Of a DNA stretch of 64,000 bases, positions 1 through 8,972 are shown one piece after another. Positions within the stretch are counted from its first letter, which is position 1, and each line of letters starts with the position of its first letter. A program made the position numbers and the translations under genes. Source of the stretch: Candidatus Rhodoblastus alkanivorans (GTDB lineage Bacteria; Pseudomonadota; Alphaproteobacteria; Rhizobiales; Beijerinckiaceae); assembly GCF_022760755.1 (NCBI RefSeq), contig NZ_JAIVFP010000001.1, forward strand, positions 1,468,001 to 1,532,000, read 5' to 3'. The notes beneath the pieces are model-generated. The model was not told the origin of the DNA. It worked only from the letters and a program-made list of their open reading frames with translations, and ran no database searches.

Positions 1-572
1 GCCGGGTGACGGGCGTCGATCTGACCGAGGAATATGTCAATGTCGCGCGCGCACTCGCGGAGCGCGTCGGACTGGCGCCCCGGGTGAGCTACCGGATCGG
101 CAGCGCGCTCGCTCTCCCCTTCGCGCCGCAGGCCTTTGACGGCGGCTATATGCTCCATGTCGGGATGAACATCGATGACAAGCAGAAGCTTTTCTCCGAG
201 GCGCGCCGCGTGATCGCGCCCGGCGGAATCTTCGCGATCTATGATGTGATGCGCGAGCCGGGCGCAGGCGAAACCGCTTTTCCCGTTCCCTGGGCGTCGC
301 ACGCCGGAATGAGCCATATCGAAAGCGCCGCAACCTACCGCGGCCTGTTGGAGGAGGCCGGATTCGCCGTCGAAAAGGAGCGGAGCCGAGCCGATTTCGC
401 GCTCGACGTCTTCCGGCGGATGCAGGCGCCCGCGGCCGCGGGCGGAGGCCAGCCCTCGCTTGGCCTCCATATCCTTATGGGGGCGACCACGCCGCAGAAA
501 ATCGCCAACACGATCGCCGGCCTGGAGCAGGGCCTGATCGCGCCGATGGAAATGATCAGCCGCGTCCGCTGA
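1..572 (+). CDS. Class I SAM-dependent methyltransferase, C-terminal part (gene runs off the left edge)
   Basis: About 190 residues of a Methyltransf_11/UbiE-like Rossmann methyltransferase are visible. The frame is open to the window edge, so the GTG at 6 is unlikely to be the true start. Visible family landmarks are the acidic SAM-ribose loop GVDLTEEY at the very beginning, the FDGGYMLHVGMNI strand that follows motif II, and the post-motif RVIAPGGIFAIYDVM. The glycine-rich motif I must lie upstream of the window. The substrate cannot be told from the sequence; family members methylate small molecules such as quinone precursors or lipids. The gene converges on the TonB receptor gene, with a terminator hairpin between them. 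Confidence 0.85.
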   Translation, partial: RVTGVDLTEEYVNVARALAERVGLAPRVSYRIGSALALPFAPQAFDGGYMLHVGMNIDDKQKLFSEARRVIAPGGIFAIYDVMREPGAGETAFPVPWASHAGMSHIESAATYRGLLEEAGFAVEKERSRADFALDVFRRMQAPAAAGGGQPSLGLHILMGATTPQKIANTIAGLEQGLIAPMEMISRVR

Positions 573-599
573 CGCCTCCGGCTTCGCCGGATGGAAAGA

Positions 600-625
600 C
601 CCCGCCCGCGAAGGGGCGGGGTTTT
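600..625 (+). terminator. Rho-independent terminator after the methyltransferase gene
   Basis: CCCCGCCC (600-607) pairs with GGGCGGGG (614-621) around a six-base loop and is followed by TTTT. It lies between two convergent genes. The minus-strand copy has only a poor T tract (TCTTT), so it would serve the receptor gene weakly. A second smaller hairpin (CCGGC-TTC-GCCGG) precedes it near 578-590. Confidence 0.7.
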
Positions 626-631
626 CGGCGA

Positions 632-2878
632 TCAGAACCTGGCCGTCACTGCGCCATAGATATTTCGGCCCTGGGCGGCGACCGGCGAATGCAGATTGGA
701 ATCCGCGCCCGCCCGCCAGTCGGCGATATCAATGCCGCCGAGCGGATTGTAATAGAGCACATTGGCGATGTTCTCGACGCCGAGGTCGAAACGCAGGTTG
801 CGATATTCCCACGACGCGCGCAGGTTGACGACGCCATAGGCGGGCGTGGTCGGCTCCAGCCGCACGATTTCGACCTCCGTCTTGGCCGCCGCCGCCTGAA
901 GCTCCAGCGCGGTGGTCAGGCGCCCGCCCCACAGAGCGATCGTGTTCTCAAGCGTCACTTTGCCGTTCACGGGCATTATGTGATAGAGGCTCGCGCCATT
1001 GTCCACCCGCCAGCCGCGCACATAGCCGATGACGCCACTGATCGAGAAATCGCCGTAATCGGCGGTTTGCGCGATCAGCGCGCGCCCGGCGAGATCGAAG
1101 CCGTAAAGTTCGGCGTCGTGGTTGGCGAATTGCAGCAGGTTGACCATGCTCTTCGCGCCCACGGCGTTGGCGACCGCGATCTGGCCCCGGTAATCGACGT
1201 CGATATAATCCTGAACATAAGTGTAATAGGGACCGAGCTTGACCTGCCAGATCTTCCGGGTCGGGTCGCTCCACTGGCCGGTCAAAGCGATGGTGTTCGC
1301 GACTTCCGGGTTGAGGTTCAGATTGCCGTAATAGCCGTTGCCGTCGCCGAACCAGCCGATCATGCGCGCCGCCATGCCGTTGGTCGACCAGGTGTAAAGC
1401 TCGTAAATGCTCGGCGCGCGGGTCTTGCGCGTATAGCCGAATTCATATTGGCTGGTGTCGTCGGGATTGTAGCGCAGCACCGCCGTGGCGTCGAAATCGG
1501 CGAAGGTTCTGGCGTGGTCCCGCGCGTTGAACGCGGCCGCTTGCGCGGCGTACATCATGCTGTAGCCCTGAACGTCGCCGGCATTCATCCACACCATGTC
1601 GTTGCGCAGGCCGACCAGCGACGACCAGCCCTGGCCCCAGCGCTTCTCCCATTCGACATAGGTTCCGAGCACATTGCGCTGGCCGTCGTTGATATTGACG
1701 AAGGTCGAGCAGCACATCATGCCGGGCATGAATTTGCCTTTCATGCCGACCGGCGGCCACCATTCGTTGAGCGTCTGCATATGCAATTCATTGCCGACGC
1801 GCAGCAGGTCGGTCGCGCCAAGATTGATCGTCGCCTTGAGATTGTAGCCGTAATCCTGGTCGTTGACATACATCGGCATGCCATTGGCCGGCGTGGCGTC
1901 GACGCCGCCGTTCTTGTCGGCCAGGAAGTTCATGTAATGCTGGGTCAAATGGTAAAAAGCGTTGGCCTCGAACGCGCCCCAGCCGAAGGCTCCCTTGTAG
2001 GACAGGTCATAGGTGTTGGCGTTGTTCCCCATCATGTCCATCCACTGGTTGGGGAAGCCCTGATAGGGAATCCATTGATAGGCGTAGCGAAACGCGAGCG
2101 TCTGGCCGTCGTTGGCATAGGCCAGGGTCGCGGCGTGATTTGTCGCCTCATACAGGGTCGAGCGCACCAGGCGGTCGCCGCCTCCGGCGTGATAATCGCC
2201 GGATTTGCTCCAGGCGCCGTCATATTGGAGGCTGAAATGTTCGGTCGCCATGTTGATATGGCCCGATACGCCGATCCCGCCGCCATTGGAGCGGAAATTG
2301 GTCGAAACCGAGCCCGAGGCGACGACTCCCCGCCCGAACGGCGCGAAGACCGGCGCGGAACCCTTGGCGCCGGCGGGCGTGGCGAAAACCGGCGGCCGCG
2401 GCGTGACCAGGATGGAGCCGCCGATCGAATCCCCGCCCTTGCTGACCGGCACATTGACGGTCAGGACCTCGACCTCGCCGATCGCCGCCGGATCGATATA
2501 GGACAGGGGCGGGTTCATGTGATTGGCGCAGCCGGCGGTGACTGGCACGCCGCCGAGGACCACATTGTTGCGCTCGTCCTCGAGGCCGTGGATCACGGGC
2601 AGGCTCGACACCGCGCCGGCGCCGTAAAGGCTGACGCCCGGTGTGTTGTCCAGCAGGCGCGCGGAATCGCTGGTGCGCGGCGACATCGGCGCGATGTCCT
2701 GGCGCGTGACGATGGAGGCGTCGAGATTGCGGCGCGTGACGATGGAGGCGTCGTCGGCCGGCCGGGAAAAGCGGTCGGCGGAGACGTCGATGGGGGGGAG
2801 CGCCGCGGCTTGCTGGGCACGCGCGGCGACAGGCAGCAGGCAGACGCCCGCCACGAGGCAGGAGGCGAATCTGGACAT
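632..2878 (-). CDS. TonB-dependent outer-membrane receptor, probably copper type (OprC/NosA-like)
   Basis: 748 residues with a signal peptide (about 1-21, cut after ARAQ), an N-terminal plug (about 55-165, with the GVSLYGAGAVSSLPVIHGLEDERNN type of plug sequence written here as the GVSLYG and IHGLEDER landmarks) and a 22-strand type beta-barrel ending in the aromatic C-terminus VTARF. The barrel and loops are rich in Met and include a Cys pair: MDMMGN, GMPMY, FMPGMMCC and YSMMY. That pattern and the DUF2946 gene directly upstream fit the TonB-dependent copper receptor family. The copper assignment is inference; a siderophore or other metal-complex receptor is the alternative. It is probably cotranscribed with the DUF2946 gene, 72 bp upstream on the same strand. 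Confidence 0.85.
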   Translation of the reverse strand: MSRFASCLVAGVCLLPVAARAQQAAALPPIDVSADRFSRPADDASIVTRRNLDASIVTRQDIAPMSPRTSDSARLLDNTPGVSLYGAGAVSSLPVIHGLEDERNNVVLGGVPVTAGCANHMNPPLSYIDPAAIGEVEVLTVNVPVSKGGDSIGGSILVTPRPPVFATPAGAKGSAPVFAPFGRGVVASGSVSTNFRSNGGGIGVSGHINMATEHFSLQYDGAWSKSGDYHAGGGDRLVRSTLYEATNHAATLAYANDGQTLAFRYAYQWIPYQGFPNQWMDMMGNNANTYDLSYKGAFGWGAFEANAFYHLTQHYMNFLADKNGGVDATPANGMPMYVNDQDYGYNLKATINLGATDLLRVGNELHMQTLNEWWPPVGMKGKFMPGMMCCSTFVNINDGQRNVLGTYVEWEKRWGQGWSSLVGLRNDMVWMNAGDVQGYSMMYAAQAAAFNARDHARTFADFDATAVLRYNPDDTSQYEFGYTRKTRAPSIYELYTWSTNGMAARMIGWFGDGNGYYGNLNLNPEVANTIALTGQWSDPTRKIWQVKLGPYYTYVQDYIDVDYRGQIAVANAVGAKSMVNLLQFANHDAELYGFDLAGRALIAQTADYGDFSISGVIGYVRGWRVDNGASLYHIMPVNGKVTLENTIALWGGRLTTALELQAAAAKTEVEIVRLEPTTPAYGVVNLRASWEYRNLRFDLGVENIANVLYYNPLGGIDIADWRAGADSNLHSPVAAQGRNIYGAVTARF

Positions 2879-2950
2879 GGATGAAAGCTTTCGGAATCTG
2901 GATGACGGCCAGGCGCCGACGCGCGGGGCGCGGCGCGATGAAGCGGAATC

Positions 2951-3331
2951 TCAGATGGCGAAAGGCGGCGCGCGGGCCGGGGCATGGTAATAATGTTCGC
3001 CGCTGGCGAGACGTTCAGCGCCCTCTTTCCAGGTCGCGGGGCGCGCGAGCGGCGCCGGCCGCGCGATTTGCGCGGCCGGCGGGGGCGGCGGCGCGGCGCC
3101 CAGATGCACGAAATGACAGAGCGGGCAGCAACCGTCAGGCGCAAAGGGCGCGTGCGGCGCTTTGCCCGCGTCGCCTGGATTGCCGGTCTCGCCGCAGATC
3201 ACGGCGCGGCCGAGCGGATCGGCCTGCAGCGCCCGGGCCATGGACAGGCTTGCCCCCGCCGGCGCAAAAATTTGCATCAGCAGGGCGATCAGGAAGACAG
3301 GAAATGCTGCTCCGATCCGCCGGCCCGTCAC
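2951..3331 (-). CDS. DUF2946-like small exported protein with CCPLC motif
   Basis: 126 residues. The GTG start at 3331 is preceded by GGAGGG at good spacing. It has a hydrophobic N-terminal segment (VFLIALLMQIFAP), then a Cys/His region: VICGET followed by DGCCPLCHFVHLG. The CPLC plus His pattern and the Pro-rich tail are typical of DUF2946, a family often found with copper or other metal TonB receptors. The tail contains HYYHAP, another possible metal ligand cluster. The biochemical role is unknown; binding of Cu or heme at the periplasmic face is a reasonable guess. It leads a two-gene minus-strand unit with the TonB receptor. Confidence 0.65.
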   Translation of the reverse strand: MTGRRIGAAFPVFLIALLMQIFAPAGASLSMARALQADPLGRAVICGETGNPGDAGKAPHAPFAPDGCCPLCHFVHLGAAPPPPPAAQIARPAPLARPATWKEGAERLASGEHYYHAPARAPPFAI

Positions 3332-3522
3332 TTGGCCCTCCGAATTGCTTCAGCGAAGCGATAACATCTCGCCGCCGAGGGCGTCGATTCGTTTTGCCGC
3401 CGCAGGCTTCCCTTCAAGATAATTTGCCCGCCTGTTGCCGACAGGCGACAGAATGAAGCGTGGGGAGGCCGACTTTGCGCGCGAATTGACGCGCCGTCGT
3501 TCCTGCCCATAAGGTCGAAGCG

Positions 3523-4227
3523 ATGATCCCTCGTTTTTGGGCGGCAGCATTTGCCGTGATGGCGTCAACCATGCCGCTTATGGCGGAGCCGCCGGCGGTC
3601 TGGCGTCCTGTCGGGCCTCATGTTCCGCCTTGGGCCTATTGGCGTCACAGGCATTTTCACCACCGCTTCCGCCCGCCGCCGCCGCCGTACCAGCCATTCC
3701 CGTTCGGCTTCCCCGAGCCTTACGGCGCCCCGCGCAATGGTCCCGAAATTCTCCCGCCTCCGGCTGTGCCGCAATCCTCGCCGGGAACGCCCGCCGCTCC
3801 GCAGCGCGCGGCGCCTTTGCCTGCCTTCTCCCAGGGCATGACGATCACGATCAGAAAGACATTGCACGAAAATGGCGAGGACGGCGGCAGGAAACCGTCG
3901 CCGCTGATCGACCGTCCGAGACAGGCGGCGGAACGTCTGGCCGCCTGCTGGTCGCCGCCTCTGCCGCGGAAAGGGGAGACGGTCGAGGCGACCATCCGCT
4001 TCTCTTTCAACAGCCGCGGAACGATCATCGGCGGCGCGCCGCGCGTCACTTATGTCAAGGCGGGCGCGGGCGTGACCGCCGGACAGGTGCGCGATTCGAT
4101 TCTCGCCGCAGTGAAGGACTGCACGCCGCTGCGCTTTTCGAAGTCGATGGCGGCGAGCGCCCCCGGCTATCCCCTGTCCGTCCACTTCATCGGCCGGTTG
4201 GCCGACGATAATCGAGGTCCAAACTGA
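3523..4227 (+). CDS. Secreted proline-rich protein with TonB/TolA C-terminal-like domain
   Basis: 234 residues: signal peptide about 1-21 (AAAFAVMASTMPLMAEP), then a His/Pro-rich linker (WRHRHFHHRFRPPPPPY and further Pro/Ala to about 100), then a C-terminal domain of about 110 residues containing ETVEATIRFSFNSRGTI and SILAAVKDCTPLRFS. That pattern resembles the beta-alpha-beta C-terminal fold of TonB/TolA. Unlike true TonB, the N-terminus looks like a cleaved signal rather than a membrane anchor with an energy-transducing His, so it would be a free periplasmic protein. It is divergent from the DUF2946-receptor unit and convergent with the MFS gene. The fold assignment is by pattern only. Confidence 0.6.
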   Translation: MIPRFWAAAFAVMASTMPLMAEPPAVWRPVGPHVPPWAYWRHRHFHHRFRPPPPPYQPFPFGFPEPYGAPRNGPEILPPPAVPQSSPGTPAAPQRAAPLPAFSQGMTITIRKTLHENGEDGGRKPSPLIDRPRQAAERLAACWSPPLPRKGETVEATIRFSFNSRGTIIGGAPRVTYVKAGAGVTAGQVRDSILAAVKDCTPLRFSKSMAASAPGYPLSVHFIGRLADDNRGPN

Positions 4228-4230
4228 TCG

Positions 4231-5523
4231 TCACGCCGCGAGTGCGACGGGGCGGCGGGCATAGAGGCCGAAAAAGGCGATGACAGCATAGCACAAAGCC
4301 GGCAGCGCCAGCGCGACCGACAGGCTGCCGGTAACATCGGCGAGGCGGCCGGTCAGCGGCGGGATCACCGCGCCGCCGACGATCGCCACGCAGATGATCC
4401 CCGAGCCCTCCGCCGCCCGCGCGCCCAATCCCTCGCTCGCCAGGCTGAAGATGGTGGGGAACATGATCGAATTCATCAGGCCGATGGCGAGCAGGCTGTA
4501 GCCCGCGAGCGCCCCGGTCTCATTGGCGGAGAGCAGGATCAGCGCCACGGCCCCCAGCGCATTGAAGGCCAGCAGCCTGCCCGGGCTGATGAGCCGCAGC
4601 GCCCCCGAGCCGATGAAACGCCCGATCAGCGCGCCGCCCCAGTAGAGCGGGATCAGCTTGCCGGCGGCCTGATCGTCGAGCGCGAGCACATGCTTTTGTT
4701 CGAGATAGAGCACGATCAGCGAGCCGATCGCCACTTCCGCCCCGACATATAGGAAGATCGCGGCCGTCCCGAAGGCGAAACGGGCCTGTTTGAGCAGGCC
4801 GAAGCCGGAAAACACCGGGCCGTCGCCGTGGCTTTCGCCTTTGAGGCGATTGCGGTGAAGCCAGACCGCGCCGGCGATCAGTGTGAGCGCCGCCGCGAGC
4901 CCCACATAGGCATGGGCCACAGCCCGCGATTCGGCGGCGCGATAGGCGTCGAACGCGGGGCCGGAAAGCTGCGCGGCGGTCACGCCGGCAAGGCTTCCGA
5001 GGATCAAAATGGCGCCGAAATAGGGAAAGACCGTCGTGCCCAGAGAATTGAATCCTTGCGCGAAAGTCAGCCGGCTATGCGCCGTTTCCGGCGGGCCGAG
5101 CAGCGAGATCAGCGGATTGGCCACGACCTGGACGATTGTGATGCCGCTCGCCAGCACGAATAGAGCGGCCAGGAACAGGCTGAAGGCGGGGCTGGCCGCC
5201 ACCGGAACGAACAGCAGGCAGCCGAGCATCATCGTCAGCAGTCCGACGACGGCGCCGCGCATAAAACCGAGACGCCGCACCAGCGCCGCGGCGGGCAGGG
5301 AAATGGTGAAATAGGCGGCGAAAAAGGCCGACTGCACCAGCATGGCCTGCATGTGGTCGAGCGAAAACAGTTCCTTGAGCTTGGGGATGATCACATCGTT
5401 GAGGCTGGTGACGCCGCCGAAAATGAAGAACAAAGCCATCACGAAGAGGCGCAGCTCCGGCGCGTCCGCCGCCGTGACCTCATTGGCGGCCGATCCGCCG
5501 TCGTTCGCGACATTCGAGGACAT
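4231..5523 (-). CDS. MFS sugar transporter, FucP/glucose-galactose (GluP) family
   Basis: 430 residues with twelve predicted membrane helices. The segment GGVTSLNDVIIPKLK in helix 1-loop 1 is the hallmark of the FucP/GluP sugar:proton symporter family. The frame is open to 5616, but I chose the ATG at 5523 (MSSNVANDGG) because the family starts close to helix 1, an AAAGG lies upstream, and the longer version would run into the GH3 stop region. It lies 38 bp downstream of the secreted GH3 glucosidase on the same strand, so a release-and-import pair for glucosides is plausible: GH3 frees glucose and this protein takes it up. It ends 3 bp from the convergent TonB-C-like gene. Confidence 0.88.
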   Translation of the reverse strand: MSSNVANDGGSAANEVTAADAPELRLFVMALFFIFGGVTSLNDVIIPKLKELFSLDHMQAMLVQSAFFAAYFTISLPAAALVRRLGFMRGAVVGLLTMMLGCLLFVPVAASPAFSLFLAALFVLASGITIVQVVANPLISLLGPPETAHSRLTFAQGFNSLGTTVFPYFGAILILGSLAGVTAAQLSGPAFDAYRAAESRAVAHAYVGLAAALTLIAGAVWLHRNRLKGESHGDGPVFSGFGLLKQARFAFGTAAIFLYVGAEVAIGSLIVLYLEQKHVLALDDQAAGKLIPLYWGGALIGRFIGSGALRLISPGRLLAFNALGAVALILLSANETGALAGYSLLAIGLMNSIMFPTIFSLASEGLGARAAEGSGIICVAIVGGAVIPPLTGRLADVTGSLSVALALPALCYAVIAFFGLYARRPVALAA

Positions 5524-5561
5524 TTGAGCGATAGCCTTTGGAGAAGAAGGGAGGGGCTGCT

Positions 5562-7850
5562 TCAGGCCAGAAAAAACGTGGCTTTCCTTCCGCTTATAGC
5601 AGAAGGAGCGATCCACACGTCATAGGCGCCATGGTCGGCCCGGTCGGCGAGATTGCCGTGGACATGGGCGAGGTCGGGCAACCGCAGGGTGAATTCGACC
5701 ATTTTCGCCTCGCCGGGCGCGAGTTCGACATGCTGGACGCCTTTGAGCTGGCGGACCGGCTGGGTGATGGCGGCGACGCGCTCGTGAACATAGAGCTGCG
5801 CGGTTTCATGGGCGGCGCGGCGGCCTTTATTGAGCAGTTGCGCCGAAATCTTCACGACCCGGTTGCGGGTCGGGCGCGGCGCGCTGACAAGGGTTTCGCC
5901 ATATTCGACGGTCGAATAGGTCAGGCCGTGGCCAAACGCGAAGAGAGGCTCGTTGGAGACCTCGGTGTAGCGCGCCTTGAAGGCCGCAATGGCGTCGGAC
6001 TGGGGCCGGCCGGTCGAGCGGTGATCGTAATAGAACGGCTCCTGCCCGGACGCCTGGGGAAAGCTGACCGGCAGGCGGCCCTGCGGCGAGAAATCGCCGA
6101 ACAGCAGGTCGGCGAGGGCGTTGCCGGATTCCGAGCCCAGGAACCACGAGCACAGGATCGCGTCCGCCGCGCGCACGGCGCCCGACAGCGCCAAGGCCCT
6201 GCCATGTTTGAGGATGACCACGAGCGGCTTGCCGGTCGCCGCGACCGCCTCGGCGAGATCCTGCTGGCAGGGGGGAATGACGATGGAGGTGGTCGAGGCC
6301 GACTCGCCCGACATGCGCTCCGGCTCGCCGAGGTAAAGGACGGCGACGTCGGCGTCCTGCACCGCCCTCACCGCGGCCTCGACGCCGCCGGGAATGGCGT
6401 CTTCGGGCGCGCATCCACGGGTGAAACTGCAAGGCGCGCCGGGACCAAGCGCCGCGCGCACGCCTTGCTCCAGCGAGACGGCGCGCTCCGGCTCGCCGTC
6501 AAGCGCCCAGGCGCCGAGAGCCTGGGCCGTGTCCGGCACATAGGGGCCGATGAAGGCGAGCGACTTGCCCGTCCTGGGCAGGGGCAGCAGGTCGTTCTTG
6601 TTTTTCAGCAGAACGATTGACTTGCGCGCTGCTTCGCGGGCGAGCGCGACCATGTCGGGGCGGCGGACGACATATTTCCGGCGGTCGGGATCGAGCGAGC
6701 GATAAGGGTTTTCGAACAGGCCGAGCGCTTTTTTCACCCGCAGCACGCGGCGCGCCGATTCGTTCACTTTCGCCTCGGCGAGGCGGCGCTTGCGCACCAG
6801 GGCAGGGATGTGGCGGCGATAGATGTCGTCGCCCAGCGCGACGTCGCATCCGGCGTCGAGCGCCTTGACCACGGCGTCCGCCTCGTCGGCGGCGTAGCCG
6901 TGGTCGATCAGTTCCCGCACCGATTGGAAATCGGACACGACCAGCCCGCGAAAGCGCCATTCCCCGCGCAGGATTTCGGTCAGCAGGCGGCGGTTGGCGG
7001 TGCAGGGGACGCCGGCGATGTCGTTGAAGGCGGTCATGGTCGAAAGCGCGCCGGCGTCGAAGGCCGCCTTGAAGGGCGGGAGATGGACCTGGCGCAACTC
7101 GGTTTCCGGGATATCGACGGTATTATATTCCATCCCGCCCTCGACGCCGCCATAGCCGGCGAAATGTTTGGGACAGGCGAGCAGGGAATCGTCGGCGCGC
7201 AGATCGTCGCCCTGAAAGCCGCGGACCCGGGCGGCGGCGATCCGCGCGCCGAGCCAGGAATCTTCGCCCGCGCCCTCCAGCACCCGGCCCCAGCGCTCGT
7301 CGCGGGCGACGTCGATCGCCGGCGCAAAGGTCCAATGCAGGCCGAAGGCGCTGGCCTCCTCGGCCGCCGCGCGGGCCGTGCGCCGGCAAAGCTCGGGATC
7401 GAAACTCGCGGCCTCGCCGAGCGGGATGGGATAAGTGGTCTTGAGGCCGTGGATCACGTCGGCGGCGAAAATCAAGGGGATGCGCAGGCGCGATTCCTCG
7501 ACCGCGATCCTTTGCAGCTCGCGATTGAAGGCGATGTCGAAGCCGTTGAAATAGCCCGCCGCCAGGCCGCGACGCACATCTTCCATGGCGTCCTCCCGCG
7601 TCGGCTCGCGCCGGCCTTGCGGATTGATCGCGGCCGAAGATATCGGGCTGCGGAAGATCGAAAGCTGGGCGGCTTTTTCCTCCAGGGTCATGCGGCGCAG
7701 CAGGTCCTCGATGTGAGGATCGGGCGCCAGCGGACGCGCGGCGGCAAGAGCGCGCGCCACGGTCGCGAGCGCCGCCGAACCGGCCAGAAAGGCGCGCCGG
7801 GATAATTTTCGTCTGGCCGAGCCGGAAAAGGGCAAAATATCGAAATCCAT
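5562..7850 (-). CDS. bglX: Glycoside hydrolase family 3 beta-glucosidase, Tat-exported (BglX-like)
   Basis: 762 residues. The open frame extends far upstream into mtnP, but the start is placed at the ATG at 7850 because the N-terminus then has a twin-arginine signal, SRRAFLAG (about residues 17-24). The GH3 N-domain shows PLIFAADVIHG, the CPKHFAGYG motif (His/Phe near 229) and the nucleophile in VVSDFQS (Asp about 307). The C-domain follows, with a fibronectin III-like end (KGVQHVELAPGE). It should hydrolyse terminal beta-D-glucosides in the periplasm or outside. It is probably transcribed with mtnP (26 bp upstream) and the sugar MFS gene (38 bp downstream), an odd mixture of methionine salvage and sugar use. 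Confidence 0.92.
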   Translation of the reverse strand: MDFDILPFSGSARRKLSRRAFLAGSAALATVARALAAARPLAPDPHIEDLLRRMTLEEKAAQLSIFRSPISSAAINPQGRREPTREDAMEDVRRGLAAGYFNGFDIAFNRELQRIAVEESRLRIPLIFAADVIHGLKTTYPIPLGEAASFDPELCRRTARAAAEEASAFGLHWTFAPAIDVARDERWGRVLEGAGEDSWLGARIAAARVRGFQGDDLRADDSLLACPKHFAGYGGVEGGMEYNTVDIPETELRQVHLPPFKAAFDAGALSTMTAFNDIAGVPCTANRRLLTEILRGEWRFRGLVVSDFQSVRELIDHGYAADEADAVVKALDAGCDVALGDDIYRRHIPALVRKRRLAEAKVNESARRVLRVKKALGLFENPYRSLDPDRRKYVVRRPDMVALAREAARKSIVLLKNKNDLLPLPRTGKSLAFIGPYVPDTAQALGAWALDGEPERAVSLEQGVRAALGPGAPCSFTRGCAPEDAIPGGVEAAVRAVQDADVAVLYLGEPERMSGESASTTSIVIPPCQQDLAEAVAATGKPLVVILKHGRALALSGAVRAADAILCSWFLGSESGNALADLLFGDFSPQGRLPVSFPQASGQEPFYYDHRSTGRPQSDAIAAFKARYTEVSNEPLFAFGHGLTYSTVEYGETLVSAPRPTRNRVVKISAQLLNKGRRAAHETAQLYVHERVAAITQPVRQLKGVQHVELAPGEAKMVEFTLRLPDLAHVHGNLADRADHGAYDVWIAPSAISGRKATFFLA

Positions 7851-7876
7851 GACCTTCCCCAGGCTCCCCGGCCTGT

Positions 7877-8755
7877 TTACGCTTTCGCCAGAACCCGCCC
7901 GAGAATGGCGTCGAGCTTTTTCACCAGTTCCGGATCCCAGGCGTCGCGGGCGGTGACCAGCGCATGGTCCAGCGCGCGGTCGGAGCCGATCGGGCAGGGC
8001 TGATGTTCGGCGGGAAAATCCTGCATCAGCCGGGCGAGCAGGCGCGACGCCTTGTCGGCGTTGGAGCGCACGACCTCGAGAATATTGTGGACCTCTACAA
8101 CGGCCTCGTCCTCGCGCCAGCAGTCGTAATCGGTGACCATCGCGAGCGTGGCGTAGGACATTTCCGCCTCGCGGGCGAGCTTGGCCTCGGGCAGGCCGGT
8201 CATGCCGATCACGTGATAGCCCGCCGCCCTGTAGCCGAGCGATTCCGCGCGCGAGGAGAATTGCGGCCCCTCCATGCAGACATAGGTTCCGCCCTTCACG
8301 ATATCGATCTTCTCCGCATGGGCGGCGGCGATGATGCGGTGCTGGAGCAAAGGCGCGACCGGATGGGCCATGGAGACATGGGCGACGCAGCCATTGCCGA
8401 AGAAGGAGGATTGCCGACCGAAGGTGCGGTCCACGAACTGGTCCACAGCGACGAACAGGCCGGGCGGCAGCTCTTCCCGGAACGAGCCGCAGGCCGAAAC
8501 CGAAATGACGTCGGTGACCCCGACCCGCTTCAGGGCGTCGATATTGGCGCGGTAATTGATGCCCGAGGGCGACAGGCGATGGCCGCGTCCGTGACGGGGC
8601 ACGAACACCGCCTCGGTCGCCCCGATGCGCCCGAAGCGCAGGGCGTCCGAGGGCTCGCCCCACGGCGTCCTGACCGTCTCCTCGCGCACGTCCTCGAGGC
8701 CGGGCAGGTCATAGACCCCGGAGCCGCCGATAATGCCGAGAAGCGCTTTGGGCAT
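7877..8755 (-). CDS. mtnP: S-methyl-5'-thioadenosine phosphorylase
   Basis: 292 residues from the ATG at 8755. It phosphorolyses MTA from polyamine and homoserine-lactone synthesis to adenine and methylthioribose 1-phosphate. Visible landmarks are the N-terminal phosphate loop GIIGGSGVYDLPG, the PRHGRGH motif, SACGSFRE, the purine-binding CMEGPQFSSRAES region and the VIGMTGLPEAKLARE block with DYDCW. These match MTAP rather than PNP (Met-Thr in the substrate loop). Length is typical. It appears to head a minus-strand unit with the GH3 gene. The 344 bp upstream hold a candidate sRNA on the same strand whose terminator ends about 95 bp before this start. Confidence 0.93.
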   Translation of the reverse strand: MPKALLGIIGGSGVYDLPGLEDVREETVRTPWGEPSDALRFGRIGATEAVFVPRHGRGHRLSPSGINYRANIDALKRVGVTDVISVSACGSFREELPPGLFVAVDQFVDRTFGRQSSFFGNGCVAHVSMAHPVAPLLQHRIIAAAHAEKIDIVKGGTYVCMEGPQFSSRAESLGYRAAGYHVIGMTGLPEAKLAREAEMSYATLAMVTDYDCWREDEAVVEVHNILEVVRSNADKASRLLARLMQDFPAEHQPCPIGSDRALDHALVTARDAWDPELVKKLDAILGRVLAKA

Positions 8756-8850
8756 CGTTTGATCCTTTGGCCAGATACTTGGGCCGAATCCCAGATTGGA
8801 TTGCGCAACGTGGCGCAAGCCTTGCCTTCGGGCAAGTCCTCCGATGAGGC

Positions 8851-8960
8851 AAAAAAAAGCCGGACGCGGAGGCGTCCGGCATCGCTTGCACTGAGGCGCA
8901 GCTAGTCTGTCCACACGGAGCGACAGGGGAGGAAAGTCGATCCGCTACGTGGAGTGGGGC
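8851..8960 (-). ncRNA. Candidate trans-acting small RNA with Rho-independent terminator
   Basis: Between mtnP and the MaoC gene, the minus strand carries a strong terminator with no ORF in front of it. GCCGGACGC and GCGTCCGGC (8859-8867 and 8872-8880) form a nine-pair stem with a four-base loop, followed by eight T in the transcript (8858-8851). Upstream in the transcript are the unpaired pyrimidine stretch TTTCCTCCCC (8926-8935, minus), an anti-Shine-Dalgarno type motif common in alphaproteobacterial sRNAs, and a small stem CTGTC...GACAG. The arrangement resembles the suhB/MmgR (alpha-r8) sRNA family, but that match is from memory and unverified. The 5' end is a guess. Confidence 0.45.
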
Positions 8961-8972
8961 CCTTATGCGGTA

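Noticed and set aside
689-2884. 731-codon open frame opposite the TonB receptor gene
   Set aside because: Mirror frame of a GC-rich gene; sequence is low-complexity Arg/Ala/Gly/Asp with no family features.
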